Positions 8,345-16,824 are shown, counted from the stretch's first letter. The stretch is 64,000 nucleotides of DNA from BOG-908 sp965198915 (GCA_965198915.1 CBDAQC010000002.1:682001-746000); one strand, 5' to 3'. Notes: generated from the sequence alone by a model not told the origin. Program-made: numbers and translations.

Positions 8345-9445
8345 CTATCCTGCGGCGGCCAGGGCCGGTCCGGGGCCGGCGGGCTGGTCGGACAGCACGC
8401 CGCCCAGCCGTCCCAGGCCCTCTCGTATGCGTTCGTTGAAGCGGTGCTCGACCATGTCCAGCGCCACGTCCGTGGCGTGCGCGAACCCCTCGGCATCGGT
8501 GCCGCCATGGGATTTCACCACCACGCCGTTCAGCCCCAGCATCACCGCGCCGTTGTAGCGCCGCGGGTCCAGCCACAGCCGCATCTGGTCCAGCCCGGGC
8601 TTGGCCAGCAGGTAGCCCAGCTTGGTGGACAGGCTGCTGTTGAACACCTGCCGCAGCAGGTCGCTCACCAGCTTCAGCGCCCCCTCGCCGGTCTTCAGCG
8701 CCACGTTGCCGGTGAACCCGTCCGTCACCACCACGTCCGTGGTCCCGGCCGCGATGTCGTGGCCTTCGACGAAGCCGTGGAACTGCCCGCCTATATGGCT
8801 GCGGCGTATGATGTCGGCGGCGCCGCGCACGCGGTCATCGCCTTTCACGTCCTCGCTGCCGACGTTCAGCACGCCGATGCGCGGCGCCGTCAGCCCCAGC
8901 ACGGTGCGTGCGAACATGTCGCCCAGCAGCGCGAACTCCACCAGGTTGCGGGTGTCGCAGGCAATGTTGGCGCCCAGATCCAGCATGACCACGTCACCGC
9001 GCGCCGAGGGCATGATCGCCGCCATCGCCGGCCGGTCGATCCCCGGCAGCGTCTTCAGCACGATCTTGGACAGCGCCAGCAGCGCGCCCGTATTGCCGGC
9101 CGAGACCACCCCCTGCGCCTGCCCGCACGACACCGCGTCGATCGCCAGCCGCATGCTGGCCTGGCGCAGCCGCAGCGCCACCGTGGGCTTGCAATCGGCC
9201 GCGATCGCGTCGGAGGTGTGCCGGACCACGCAGGCCTCGCGCGCCCGCGCGTTGGCCGCCAGCAGGGGCGCCAGCCGCGCCTGGTCGCCCACCAGCAGGA
9301 AGCGCGCGCCCGGATGGCGTACGGAGGCGATGCCGATGCCATCGACCACGATGTCGGGCGCATTGTCGCCGCCCATCGCGTCCACGGCCAGGCTGAACGG
9401 CTTGCCGGCCGCCATATCCTGGCCGTCGGCTAGGGCCGCCTCCAT
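8345..9445 (-). CDS. plsX: Phosphate acyltransferase PlsX
   Basis: PlsX converts acyl-ACP to acyl-phosphate for phospholipid synthesis at the membrane surface. The family hallmark AVDAMGGDNAP is near the N-terminus, and SAGNTGALLALS occurs mid-protein. The ATG at 9443-9445 has GGAGAGG about nine bases upstream on the coding strand, which favours it over a GTG thirty bases further out; this gives 366 residues. It sits between rpmF and fabH in the classical rpmF-plsX-fabH order and is likely transcribed with both. Confidence 0.95.
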   Translation of the reverse strand: MEAALADGQDMAAGKPFSLAVDAMGGDNAPDIVVDGIGIASVRHPGARFLLVGDQARLAPLLAANARAREACVVRHTSDAIAADCKPTVALRLRQASMRLAIDAVSCGQAQGVVSAGNTGALLALSKIVLKTLPGIDRPAMAAIMPSARGDVVMLDLGANIACDTRNLVEFALLGDMFARTVLGLTAPRIGVLNVGSEDVKGDDRVRGAADIIRRSHIGGQFHGFVEGHDIAAGTTDVVVTDGFTGNVALKTGEGALKLVSDLLRQVFNSSLSTKLGYLLAKPGLDQMRLWLDPRRYNGAVMLGLNGVVVKSHGGTDAEGFAHATDVALDMVEHRFNERIREGLGRLGGVLSDQPAGPGPALAAAG

Positions 9446-9484
9446 CGTCAGAACCTCTCCGGCAGACGCAGACACAGCGCCCTG

Positions 9485-9688
9485 TCAGACGCGGACAGCA
9501 CCCTTCAGGGCACGGCCGGCCTGAACGACCTCGCGGCCGTCATAATGGCCGCACGCGGAGCAGATGTGGTGCGGCCGCTTCAGCTCGCCGCAATTGCTGC
9601 AATCGGCGTGGGCTTCGGTCGGCAACGCCTGGTGGCTGCGGCGCATGCCGCGGCGGCTGGGCGAGGTTTTCCGCTTCGGAACGGCCAT
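9485..9688 (-). CDS. rpmF: 50S ribosomal protein bL32
   Basis: The 67-residue large-subunit protein starts MAVPKRKTSPSRRGMRRSHQ, the standard bL32 opening. It then carries two CxxC pairs (CSNCGEL and CSACGHYDG) that would bind zinc, so this is the zinc-containing form. The usual C-terminal tail ends in a basic ALKGAVRV. It is the first gene of the rpmF-plsX-fabH run. An ATG-start extension upstream is not family-like and was rejected. Confidence 0.96.
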   Translation of the reverse strand: MAVPKRKTSPSRRGMRRSHQALPTEAHADCSNCGELKRPHHICSACGHYDGREVVQAGRALKGAVRV

Positions 9689-9775
9689 GACGCGTAGTCT
9701 CCAAAATCCGGTATGGCACCCCGTCAACGCAGAGGGCCGTCGAGCCGCGCGGCTTAACAGAGGGGGACGAGGGAA

Positions 9776-9832
9776 GGCAAGGCAAGCCCTCCTTTTTTGC
9801 AGGAAAGACGCAAAAAACTTTCCCCGCCGCCG
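9776..9832 (+). repeat. Family 1 A/T-tract hairpin element, degenerate left half
   Basis: The stretch GCAAGCCCTCCTTTTTTGC followed by GCAAAAAACTTTCCCC matches the left half of the family 1 repeat, with the hairpin loop altered by substitutions. No right half is seen. It fills part of the 219-bp gap between rpmF and the DUF177 gene. Confidence 0.5.
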
Positions 9833-9907
9833 GGCCGCCCGCCGCCCACACCGCCGCGGACGGCGGCAATGCTGCCGGTGTTTTCTCCCCCGGAAGACCC
9901 GCGCCCG

Positions 9908-10429
9908 TCAATGCGGCGGCAGCAGGCGGGACAGGGCCGAGAACGCGTTGCCCTCCTCGCCCAGCGACACCTCGCCCAGCTCCGCGCCCGGCTTGCGCGG
10001 GAACGGATCGAGCGCCAGGGCCAGTTGCTCCGCCGCGGCCTCGCCCAAATCCAGCACCCCGCCCGCGTAGGTCACCTCGTCGGCCGACTCGATGTCCAGC
10101 TCGTCGCTCTCCTGCCCCTCCGGCACGAAGCGAAGGGTGAAATCCTCCGCCACATCTGCCTCGAACGGCTCCAGCGTCACCACGCAGACCTGGCGCACCC
10201 GCGCCCGCAGCGTGCCGGTGGCCGAAACGGCATCGCTCTCGCCGCGGCGCAGGTCGAAGCGGCAGCTCAGAGCCAGTATCGCCTCCAGCCCCATGCGGCG
10301 TGCCAGCGCCTGGCACTCCGCCGGCTTGGCATCCACCACGAACACCGCGCCGGCGCCGATGCGCGCGGTGGGGAAGGGACGCGGCATCTCCGGCGCCGGG
10401 TCCCGCCCGCCGGACGTGGCTTCACTCAT
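9908..10429 (-). CDS. DUF177 / YceD family protein
   Basis: The 173-residue protein belongs to the YceD/DUF177 family. The central CVVTLEPFEADVAEDFTLRF is the typical 'C.VTLEP....V.e.f...F' signature, followed by acidic residues and DLGEAAAEQLALALDPFPR. Family members are linked genetically to rpmF and 50S or 23S rRNA homeostasis; the exact role is unsettled. Its ATG at 10427-10429 overlaps the stop of the chaperone gene by one base (TGATG), pointing to translational coupling. Confidence 0.88.
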   Translation of the reverse strand: MSEATSGGRDPAPEMPRPFPTARIGAGAVFVVDAKPAECQALARRMGLEAILALSCRFDLRRGESDAVSATGTLRARVRQVCVVTLEPFEADVAEDFTLRFVPEGQESDELDIESADEVTYAGGVLDLGEAAAEQLALALDPFPRKPGAELGEVSLGEEGNAFSALSRLLPPH

Positions 10430-10986
10430 CAGCCCGCCACCTGCGCCAAAGCGTCGCCTGCCGGCAGAAAGGCCACCTCGCCCCGCTGCAGCGCCGCCAG
10501 CTTCTGTCCCGCCAGCGCCCGATCCTGCGCCAGCGCCACCCGGGCCAGCGCCTCCGCCCGGCCGTCCGGCGCCGCGCCGCGCCAGACGTTGCGCGCCAGC
10601 GCCTGGGCCAGCGCCGCCCGGTCGCCCTGCGCCAGCGGCGTCTCGTAGGCCTGTGCCCGGCCGTGGAACGCCTCCCACATCACCCGCATCTTCCTGCCCA
10701 CGGACATCTCCCCCACGCCGATCTCGCGCAGGTTGAAATCCATATCGGCGAACATCGCGTCGAACACCGCCTGCGCCAGCGCGGCCCCGGGCGCCGGCGC
10801 CTGGCGCAGCCTGCGTATCATCAGCGCCGCGAACAGCCCCACCAGGTCGAACCGGCCGTCCAGCGTGTCCGGCACCGCGAGCTCCTCGAAATACGCCGGG
10901 TCGCGCGCCGCCTGCACGCTGGCGGTGTAGAGAGCGAACCCGGCGCGCTCGTAGCGGCGCGAAGACAACAGCCCGAAAAGCGGCAT
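10429..10986 (-). CDS. Ubiquinol-cytochrome c chaperone (CBP3-like)
   Basis: The 185-residue protein matches the CBP3 family that assists cytochrome b maturation in the bc1 complex. It has an N-terminal helix with YTASVQAARDPAYFE, then DGRFDLVGLFAALMIRRL, and the conserved DMDFNLREIGVGEMSVGRKM block. It pairs with DUF177 here, the usual alphaproteobacterial arrangement, and is divergent from the BamE-like gene. Its presence implies that the organism respires with a bc1 complex. Confidence 0.9.
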   Translation of the reverse strand: MPLFGLLSSRRYERAGFALYTASVQAARDPAYFEELAVPDTLDGRFDLVGLFAALMIRRLRQAPAPGAALAQAVFDAMFADMDFNLREIGVGEMSVGRKMRVMWEAFHGRAQAYETPLAQGDRAALAQALARNVWRGAAPDGRAEALARVALAQDRALAGQKLAALQRGEVAFLPAGDALAQVAG

Positions 10987-11101
10987 GAATACTGGGTCAC
11001 CGTGCTGAAATAGGACAGCGCTTTACGTATAGGCCGGCATTGCGATCTCAAGCCCGACCGCGAGCGGGCGTGCTTCCAGCCCACCGCGCGCACCGGGCAG
11101 C

Positions 11102-11138
11102 CAACCATGGTTGCCCGCGTGTTTTCTGAAAAAACACG
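11102..11138. promoter_or_regulatory. Palindromes in the divergent promoter region between the CBP3-like gene and bamE-like gene
   Basis: The 237-bp divergent spacer holds a 12-bp perfect palindrome, CAACCATGGTTG (11102-11113). Just beside it is a perfect 8-bp inverted repeat, CGTGTTTT and AAAACACG, with a 5-base loop (11118-11138). They may be regulator sites or an RNA hairpin. An ATTGACAC stretch near 11163 might be part of a rightward promoter. No function is established. Confidence 0.35.
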
Positions 11139-11223
11139 GCCCTGCGCCGCCGTCCGGGCCAATGATTGACACGCCCCGCCCACACGTGACACGCACGCCG
11201 CACACCCGAGGACCAGACACATA

Positions 11224-11763
11224 GTGCGCCTCCCCACCAAACCGCGTGCCGCCTTCCAGCTCGCCCTGGCGCTCGCTCTGGCGGCCCCCACCGGCGCTTG
11301 CGGCGTCATCCACATCTTCGATCCCACCCTGCGCCAGCGCGGCTCCCTGGTGGATCCGGACGCCCTGAAGGAACTGATCCCAGGCACGTCCAGCCGCGCG
11401 GACGCGGTCGCCCTGATCGGCTCGCCCACCGCCCACGCCACCTTCGACGACAACACCTGGATCTACATCAGCCAGGTCACCAGCACCCGCATCGGCCGTA
11501 CGCCCGGCGTGCACAAGCAGAAGGTGGTGGTCCTCAGCTTCGACCAGTCCGGCACCCTGCGCGGCATCCGCCAGCTGGACAAAGCCGAAGGCAAGCCCGT
11601 CGACATGGCCGCCGGCGCCACCCCGTCGCCCGGCAGCGAAGCCTCTTTCTTCCAGCAGCTCTTCGGCAACGTGGGCAAGTTCACCCCGGCCGGCCTCCCC
11701 GGCGGCCTGGGCTCGGCCACCGGCGCCAACGCGCCAGGCAACACCGGCAACTCGCTGAGGTAG
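11224..11763 (+). CDS. BamE/OmlA-like outer membrane assembly lipoprotein
   Basis: The 179-residue protein starts at GTG and has a lipoprotein signal ending in APTGAC, so Cys26 would be lipidated. The SmpA/OmlA core follows. ELIPGTSSRADAVALIGSP is the typical first helix and loop, then NTWIYISQ and a strand with KQKVVVLSFDQSGTL. This fits the BAM-complex accessory lipoprotein BamE that helps insert outer-membrane proteins. A Gly/Pro-rich C-terminal tail of about 55 residues extends beyond the core, as in other alphaproteobacteria. It lies 108 bp upstream of a TonB-dependent receptor, itself a BAM client. Confidence 0.88.
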   Translation: MRLPTKPRAAFQLALALALAAPTGACGVIHIFDPTLRQRGSLVDPDALKELIPGTSSRADAVALIGSPTAHATFDDNTWIYISQVTSTRIGRTPGVHKQKVVVLSFDQSGTLRGIRQLDKAEGKPVDMAAGATPSPGSEASFFQQLFGNVGKFTPAGLPGGLGSATGANAPGNTGNSLR

Positions 11764-11871
11764 GCAGCGGCGGAACCGGGAGTCTCCCGGGGCGATCGGC
11801 AAACGTCGCTCTCGTCACCCGGGCTTCATCCCGTGCATACCCACGTAGAGGAAACAAGAGGGACACTACCG

Positions 11872-14205
11872 ATGCCGGTTCGCCGTCGACTTGGATTGCT
11901 AGCGGCCGCCGCCGCACCGGCACTCCTGGCCCATCACGCCTACGCGCAAACCGCCCCGGCCACCGCCGCACCCGCCCCCGTCGAACAGATCACGGTAATC
12001 GGCACCAGCCCGCTGCTCGGCAGCGGCGTGGACCGCAACGCCATCCCGGTGGACACCCAGGTGCTCGGCAGCGCCGCCATTGCCCGCGAAGGCGCCCCGG
12101 ACGTCCTGCAAGCCCTCAACAGCGAAGTCGCCGGCGTCAACCTGGACAGCGCATCCGGCAATCCCTACCAGCCCTCGCTGTTCTACAACGGCTTCGAGGT
12201 CTCGCCCCTGCAGGGCACTTCGCAAGGCGTCGCCGTCTACGTCAACGGCACGCGCTTCAACCAGCCTTTCGGCGACACGGTGAACTGGGACCTGATCCCG
12301 GACATCGCCATCAGCAAGATCAACGTCGAAGGCTCCAACCCGCTGTTCGGCCTCAACGCACTCGGCGGCTCCTTCAACATCGCCCTGAAGGACGGCTTCT
12401 CGTACGAGGGCGGCCAGGCGGACCTCTCAGGCGGCGCTTTCGGCACCGTCCAGGGCGACATCGAATACGGCGTGCAAAGCGGCAACCAGGCCCTCTACGT
12501 CGCCGGCAGCGTGATCCACCAGGACGGCTGGCGAGACCTGCAATCCACTGACATCCAAAACCTCTTCGCCGATTACGGCCTGAAGCGGGACGGCGTGGAG
12601 ATGCATTTCGACCTCACCGCCGCAAACTCGGTGATCAACGGCCCCGGCACCGCACCGGTCGAACTCCTTGCCGCCGACTCCCGCGCCCAGTTCACCGCCC
12701 CGAACGGCATCAGCAACCGCTACCTCCAGGCCGCCTTTCGCACCAACATCGCCGTCACCGACGTGCTCAGCATCCAGGCGCAGGCGTATTACGACTACTT
12801 CCAGCAGCGCGTGGTGAACGGCAACTCGGCCAATGACGAACCCTGCGACGACGGCAGTAACCTGCTCTGCCAAGGCCCCGGCCAGCCCAGCACCACCCGC
12901 AACGGCGCCCCCATCCCCGCCTTCCTCGGCAACGCCGCCGCCTATAGCGAGCTCGACGTCAACACCACCAACACCAACGCCTATGGCGCCGCCGCCCAGA
13001 TCACCGACACCGGCGACCTGTTCGGCTTCAAGAACCACCTCGTCGCCGGCGCCTCGTTCGATGGCGCGCAGACCGAGTTTTCCGCCACCGCCTTCATCGG
13101 CGGCCTAACCCCGCTCACCCGCGTCTTCACCGGCCCAGGCGTGGTGATCGACGAGCCAGGCAACAACGTCCCCGTGCGCGTCGCCATCAGCGACGCCTAT
13201 GCCGGCGGCTTCGCGTCGGACACGCTGAACCTGACACAAGCACTCGCCGCCACCGTCTCCGGCCGTTTCAACTTCGCCGAGATCGACCTGGCCGACCAGG
13301 GCGGCGGCGACCTGACCGGCCGGCACGCCTACGCCCGCTTCAACCCTGCCGCCGGCCTCACTTACCAGTTCGCCCCGGCGCTCACCGCCTATGCCGGCTA
13401 CACGGAGGCCAATCGCGCGCCCACGCCCGCCGAACTCTCCTGCGCCGGCCCGCAGAACTCCTGCAGCCTGGCCAATTTCTTCGTGGGTGACCCCGACCTC
13501 AAGCAGGTGATCGCGCATACGGTGGAAGCCGGACTGCGCGGCCAGACACGCCTCTTTCCCGGCACGCGCCTCGGCTACGATCTGAGCCTGTTCCACACCG
13601 ATTCCGACGACGACATCGCCTTCATCAACAGCGTCACGCTGAACCGCGCCTATTTCGCCAATATCGGCCAGACCAAGCGGCAGGGCGCCTCCGTTCGCGC
13701 CGACCTGCATGCGGAGCGTTTCTCCGGCTACGCGTCCTACACCTACACGGACGCCACGTACCAGTCCGGCTACGTCGAAGCCGGCGGCAGCAACCCCGCC
13801 CAGGACGCGAACGGCAACATCACCATCCGCGGCGGCGACCAGCTTCCTGGCGTGCCGCGCAGCGTCATCAAGTTCGGCCTGGACGGCACCCTGACCCAGT
13901 CCTGGCATGCCGGCATCGACGGCCAGTATCAATCCGGCCAGTACTTGTTCGGCGACGAAGCCAATTTGACCCCGCGCCTGCCCGGTTTCTTCGTGATGAA
14001 CCTGCACAGCAGCTACGACGTGACGCAGCGCCTGCAGCTCTTCGTCAGCGCGCAGAACCTGCTCGATCGGCGTTATTACACCTACGGCACGTTCTCGCCT
14101 ACCAATTCGGTGTTCCTCGCCCAGGCACCGGGCGCCTCCAACCCGCGCAGCTACAGCCTGGCCGCGCCGCTGGGGTTTTTTGGCGGGGTTCGGGTGAAGT
14201 TCTAG
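11872..14205 (+). CDS. TonB-dependent outer membrane receptor
   Basis: The 777-residue protein has a Sec signal peptide ending near AYA-QT. The plug domain begins at EQITVIG, with DVLQALNSEVAGVNLDSASG and the NPLFGLNALGGSFNI plug end. The 22-strand beta-barrel closes with a terminal aromatic residue in GGVRVKF. The ATG at 11872 was chosen because it directly precedes the signal peptide. It takes up an unknown substrate; no siderophore or heme motif points to one, and no exbBD or regulator is adjacent. The C-terminal barrel part has the FVSAQNLLDRRYYTYG motif common in the family. Plug and barrel are both intact. Confidence 0.93.
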   Translation: MPVRRRLGLLAAAAAPALLAHHAYAQTAPATAAPAPVEQITVIGTSPLLGSGVDRNAIPVDTQVLGSAAIAREGAPDVLQALNSEVAGVNLDSASGNPYQPSLFYNGFEVSPLQGTSQGVAVYVNGTRFNQPFGDTVNWDLIPDIAISKINVEGSNPLFGLNALGGSFNIALKDGFSYEGGQADLSGGAFGTVQGDIEYGVQSGNQALYVAGSVIHQDGWRDLQSTDIQNLFADYGLKRDGVEMHFDLTAANSVINGPGTAPVELLAADSRAQFTAPNGISNRYLQAAFRTNIAVTDVLSIQAQAYYDYFQQRVVNGNSANDEPCDDGSNLLCQGPGQPSTTRNGAPIPAFLGNAAAYSELDVNTTNTNAYGAAAQITDTGDLFGFKNHLVAGASFDGAQTEFSATAFIGGLTPLTRVFTGPGVVIDEPGNNVPVRVAISDAYAGGFASDTLNLTQALAATVSGRFNFAEIDLADQGGGDLTGRHAYARFNPAAGLTYQFAPALTAYAGYTEANRAPTPAELSCAGPQNSCSLANFFVGDPDLKQVIAHTVEAGLRGQTRLFPGTRLGYDLSLFHTDSDDDIAFINSVTLNRAYFANIGQTKRQGASVRADLHAERFSGYASYTYTDATYQSGYVEAGGSNPAQDANGNITIRGGDQLPGVPRSVIKFGLDGTLTQSWHAGIDGQYQSGQYLFGDEANLTPRLPGFFVMNLHSSYDVTQRLQLFVSAQNLLDRRYYTYGTFSPTNSVFLAQAPGASNPRSYSLAAPLGFFGGVRVKF

Positions 14206-14332
14206 GCAAAGCCTTCTTTCATATGAAAGAAGCAGAAGCCTTTTACCTGGCCGCGGCGGACCTCTCCGGTGAGCCGCCGCCACGGAGCAAAAGTTTTTTG
14301 CTTCTTTTTTTCAAAAAAGAAGGCCTTGCCTT
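14206..14332. repeat. Family 1 compound inverted repeat (degenerate left, intact right half)
   Basis: The left half GCCTTCTTTCATATGAAAG is degenerate but still a hairpin. The right half, from 14286, contains AAAAGTTTTTTGCTTC and TTTTTTTCAAAAAAGAAGG. It begins at the TonB receptor stop codon. The hairpin arms in the right half are CTTCTTTTTT and AAAAAAGAAG. The rest of the 460-bp gap to ihfA holds a family 2 copy and the ihfA promoter. Confidence 0.75.
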
Positions 14333-14499
14333 CCCTGAACATCCGCACGACTCCCAAGCCGTAAGCGCGCCCGCAGATCCGCGCGCGGTCCGAGGAGTCC
14401 GGCAGAGGCTGCTGCCCGGCCGCTTCGAGCCTGTTCCGCCCATGCTCGTCGTCTGCTGACCTATCAGGCCAGATCACCAGACAGAACGTGAGGCCTGAG

Positions 14500-14553
14500 G
14501 TGGGCTCTGGGGGCAGGCCCAGCGGCGTCTGGGGTAGAGCCTCGCGTCTTGCC
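14500..14553 (+). repeat. Family 2 G/C-rich double palindrome (copy c, degenerate)
   Basis: GTGGGCTCTGGGGGCAGGCC followed by CAGCGGCGTCTGGGGTAGAG is a diverged copy of the repeat, with both hairpins weakened by substitutions. Confidence 0.45.
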
Positions 14554-14631
14554 TGATGCAGGCGAGTATTTGCAGCCTTACGGGGCGCGTCCCCGCCGCC
14601 TCGCATAACGTGTTGAACATGCGTGATTTCG

Positions 14632-14660
14632 TTGACGCGCGGCGCGGGTCTCATTAACTT
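14632..14660 (+). promoter_or_regulatory. Predicted sigma-70 promoter of ihfA
   Basis: TTGACG at 14632-14637 and TAACTT at 14655-14660 are separated by exactly 17 bp. Transcription would start about seven bases after the -10 box, at or next to the ATG at 14667. The ihfA message may therefore be leaderless or nearly so; no Shine-Dalgarno sequence is visible before the ATG. Confidence 0.55.
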
Positions 14661-14666
14661 GATGAC

Positions 14667-14978
14667 ATGAATACCGTTACCCGCGCCCACATCGCCGAGC
14701 GTATTTATGCCCAGGTCGGGCTGTCGCGGAACGAGTCTGCGGAGTTGCTGGAGAGCGTGCTGGAGCGGGTGTCCTCGGCGCTGGAGACGGGAGAATCCGT
14801 TAAGATCAGCGGGTTCGGGACGTTTTCTGTGAGGCAGAAGGGGCGGCGGATCGGGCGCAACCCGAAGACCGGGGTGGAGGTGCCGATACTGCCGCGGCGT
14901 GTGCTGGTGTTCCGGCCGAGCCAGGTGCTGAAGGCGCAGATAAACGGCCAGGCCATCCCGGAAAGTGACGATCTGTGA
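14667..14978 (+). CDS. ihfA: Integration host factor subunit alpha
   Basis: The 103-residue DNA-bending protein forms a heterodimer with IhfB. It has the HU/IHF fold: two N-terminal helices (AHIAERIYAQVGLSRNESAE), then SGFGTFSVRQKGRRIGRNPK, which includes the conserved GFGTF and GRNPKTG stretches, and the arm with the conserved Pro at PILPRR. The ATG follows a strong promoter closely. Its stop overlaps the GTG of the next gene (GTGA), so the two are coupled. In related genomes ihfA lies after plsX-fabH. Confidence 0.95.
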   Translation: MNTVTRAHIAERIYAQVGLSRNESAELLESVLERVSSALETGESVKISGFGTFSVRQKGRRIGRNPKTGVEVPILPRRVLVFRPSQVLKAQINGQAIPESDDL

Positions 14979-15496
14979 GTGCCGCAACCGGATACGACAG
15001 GCTGGACGCGCCCGAGGCGCCGGACGAGGCAGGGCGGTTGCGGCTGCGCAAATCGGCCGGGGCCTTCCGCACGATCAGCGAGGTAGCCGACGAGTTGCAC
15101 ATACCGCAGCACGTGTTGCGGTTCTGGGAGACCAAGTTTCCGCAGGTCAAGCCGCTCAAGCGCGGCGGCGGGCGGCGCTATTACCGGCCGGACGACATAG
15201 CGCTGCTGCGGCGGGTGTCCGACCTGCTCTACACCCAGGGTTACACTATCAAGGGCGTGCAGCGGCTGTTGCGGGAGGGCGGCGGGCGGTTGGCCGACGA
15301 CATACCGCCGCCGACGGAGAGCGAGCGCCTGGCGGCGGAGGTGGAGCGTGCGGCAGGGGTGGCACCGCAGATGCAGCTGGTGATGCAGGAGGTGCCGGCG
15401 CCACCCGCACGGCGGCAGAGCGAGGTGGAGCGGCTAAGGGCGGCGCTGGTGTATGCGCTGGGGGAGCTGGAAGCGCTGCGGGCGATGGTTGGGTAG
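14975..15496 (+). CDS. MerR-family transcriptional regulator
   Basis: The 173-residue protein has a MerR-type winged helix at residues about 33-105. FRTISEVADELHIPQHVLRFWETKFPQ is helix-turn-helix plus wing, and GGGRRYYRPDDIALLRRVSDLL the second wing and helix. A helical C-terminal part lacks the cysteines of metal-sensing members. It starts with GTG overlapping the ihfA stop. The ihfA-merR pair is a conserved alphaproteobacterial arrangement; the regulon of this member is unknown to me. Confidence 0.88.
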   Translation: MSAATGYDRLDAPEAPDEAGRLRLRKSAGAFRTISEVADELHIPQHVLRFWETKFPQVKPLKRGGGRRYYRPDDIALLRRVSDLLYTQGYTIKGVQRLLREGGGRLADDIPPPTESERLAAEVERAAGVAPQMQLVMQEVPAPPARRQSEVERLRAALVYALGELEALRAMVG

Positions 15497-15620
15497 AAAG
15501 CAGTTGTTTTTTTAAGAAAAGAACCAAAAAACTTTCGATCCCTGTCGGCGGCTGCCGAAACGTTCGCCGACAGGGAGCAAAAGTCTTTTGCTTCTTTTCT
15601 TCAGAAAAGAAGGTCTTTCT
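15497..15620. repeat. Family 1 compound inverted repeat, complete
   Basis: The left half is B-type, with GCAGTTG and GAACCAAAAAACTTTCG. A central hairpin CCCTGTCGGCG / CGCCGACAGGG follows, then an A-type right half with CAAAAGTCTTTTGCTTC and AGAAAAGAAGG. It sits between the merR gene and the convergent clpP paralogue, beginning at the merR stop. Confidence 0.8.
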
Positions 15621-15625
15621 ACTTT

Positions 15626-16318
15626 TTAGCCCAAATCTTTCACACTACGGATGATCTTCGAAAGCATGCCATAGGCGATCGCCTCTTCCGCGCTCATCCA
15701 GTAATTGCGGTCGGTGTCCTTGGCGACCTTGTCGTAGTCCTGGCCGGTTTCGTGGGCGATCAGGCGGTTGAGGCGCTCGCGCATCTTGACGATCTCGCGG
15801 GCCTCGATGCCGATGTCCACGGCAGGGCCGCGCACGCCGCCCATCGGCTGGTGCAGCAGGAACCGGGTCTGCGGCAGGCAGTAGCGCCGGTGCTTGTGGC
15901 CGGCGAGGAAGATCAGCGCGCCGGCGCTGGCGACCCAGCCGGTGCCGATCATGCGCACGGGCGCCTCGGCGTCCACGAAGCGGATCATGTCGTGGATGGT
16001 GTCGCCGCTTTCCACGTGGCCGCCGGGCGAGTTGACGTAGACGTCGATCGGTTCGGAGCTGGCGCTGGCCAAAGCGAGCAGCCGGCCGGTGACGTCACGG
16101 GCGACCTTGTCGTCGATGGCGCCGAAGATCAGGACCTTGCGCTGCTTGAGCAGGCGGTGCTCGAGTTCATTGATCGGCGAGCCCAGGGTCTTGTTGTCCT
16201 CGGGCTCCTTCTGGTCCGGGCCGAGCGGGGCTGGAACGTCCGGGCTGTCGGGGTCGTGGTCCGGCTCTTCCTCGTCCGAATGGATACGGGCGGTGGGAAA
16301 CCAGTCTTGCTTGGTCAT
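15626..16318 (-). CDS. ClpP-family serine protease subunit (paralogue)
   Basis: The 230-residue protein aligns with ClpP from about residue 58 on. The triad is Ser131 in GWVASAGALI, His156 in FLLHQPMGG and Asp203 in DTDRNYWMSA, so it should be active. The Gly-rich VNSPGGHVESGDTI segment is also there. It differs from canonical ClpP in having a strongly acidic, proline-rich extension of about 50 residues before the core (EEEPDHDPDSPD) instead of a short propeptide. There is no clpX, lon or tig next to it, which argues for a second ClpP of an alphaproteobacterial type. The ATG at 16316-16318 was chosen because upstream residues are not family-like. Confidence 0.85.
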   Translation of the reverse strand: MTKQDWFPTARIHSDEEEPDHDPDSPDVPAPLGPDQKEPEDNKTLGSPINELEHRLLKQRKVLIFGAIDDKVARDVTGRLLALASASSEPIDVYVNSPGGHVESGDTIHDMIRFVDAEAPVRMIGTGWVASAGALIFLAGHKHRRYCLPQTRFLLHQPMGGVRGPAVDIGIEAREIVKMRERLNRLIAHETGQDYDKVAKDTDRNYWMSAEEAIAYGMLSKIIRSVKDLG

Positions 16319-16463
16319 AGGCGGGAGATGCTCCGTGGGCGTGATGTGCCGCGGCGGCGCGAAGGGCCGTGCTGGGCGCAAGGTGGTGCAGCTTCCCTGG
16401 GTTGTCGAGTGCGGCCGCGGATGCGGCGGCCCTGGAGGGCGCGGGCTATGCCAGGTGGCGCGG

Positions 16464-16706
16464 TCAGGCGGAGCCCATGGCCGGCAAGGTTTCCAGCGTG
16501 GTTTCGCGCAGCAGGGCGGCGAAGAGGCGCAGACCGTCCGCGGCGCCGCGATCCGCCAGCGTGCCGGCGGTGAACTGGACGGCGAACAGCTCGGCCTGTT
16601 CGGCGACGATGAGCGCCGCCTGGCGGAGGGCCTGCTGCGCCAGTGCCGTTTGCAGCGCCTCCGGCATTGTCTGCCATTCCACCGCTTTGGTCGGGGGGTG
16701 TTTCAT
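16464..16706 (-). CDS. Small uncharacterised helical protein
   Basis: An 80-residue reading frame with gene-like codon use starts at the ATG at 16704-16706. It is Ala/Leu/Gln-rich and should be mostly helical, with no signal peptide, membrane span or cysteines. It sits between the clpP paralogue and rlmB on the same strand. I do not recognise the family. Confidence 0.5.
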   Translation of the reverse strand: MKHPPTKAVEWQTMPEALQTALAQQALRQAALIVAEQAELFAVQFTAGTLADRGAADGLRLFAALLRETTLETLPAMGSA

Positions 16707-16824
16707 GCGGGCGAGAATGGCGGGTGAGGGTTAAAGGGGGGTGCAAGCGGGGTAGGCTGACGGGATTGTGAGGGGGACGCGAGGCAGCGCGCAGCCGTGC
16801 CGGCGGCGTGCCTCGTGCGTTCGG

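Noticed and set aside
14223..14459. Short frames rich in FFFKKE or SFLLLFF segments near repeats
   Set aside because: They are translations of the family 1 repeat and recur at every copy; not genes.
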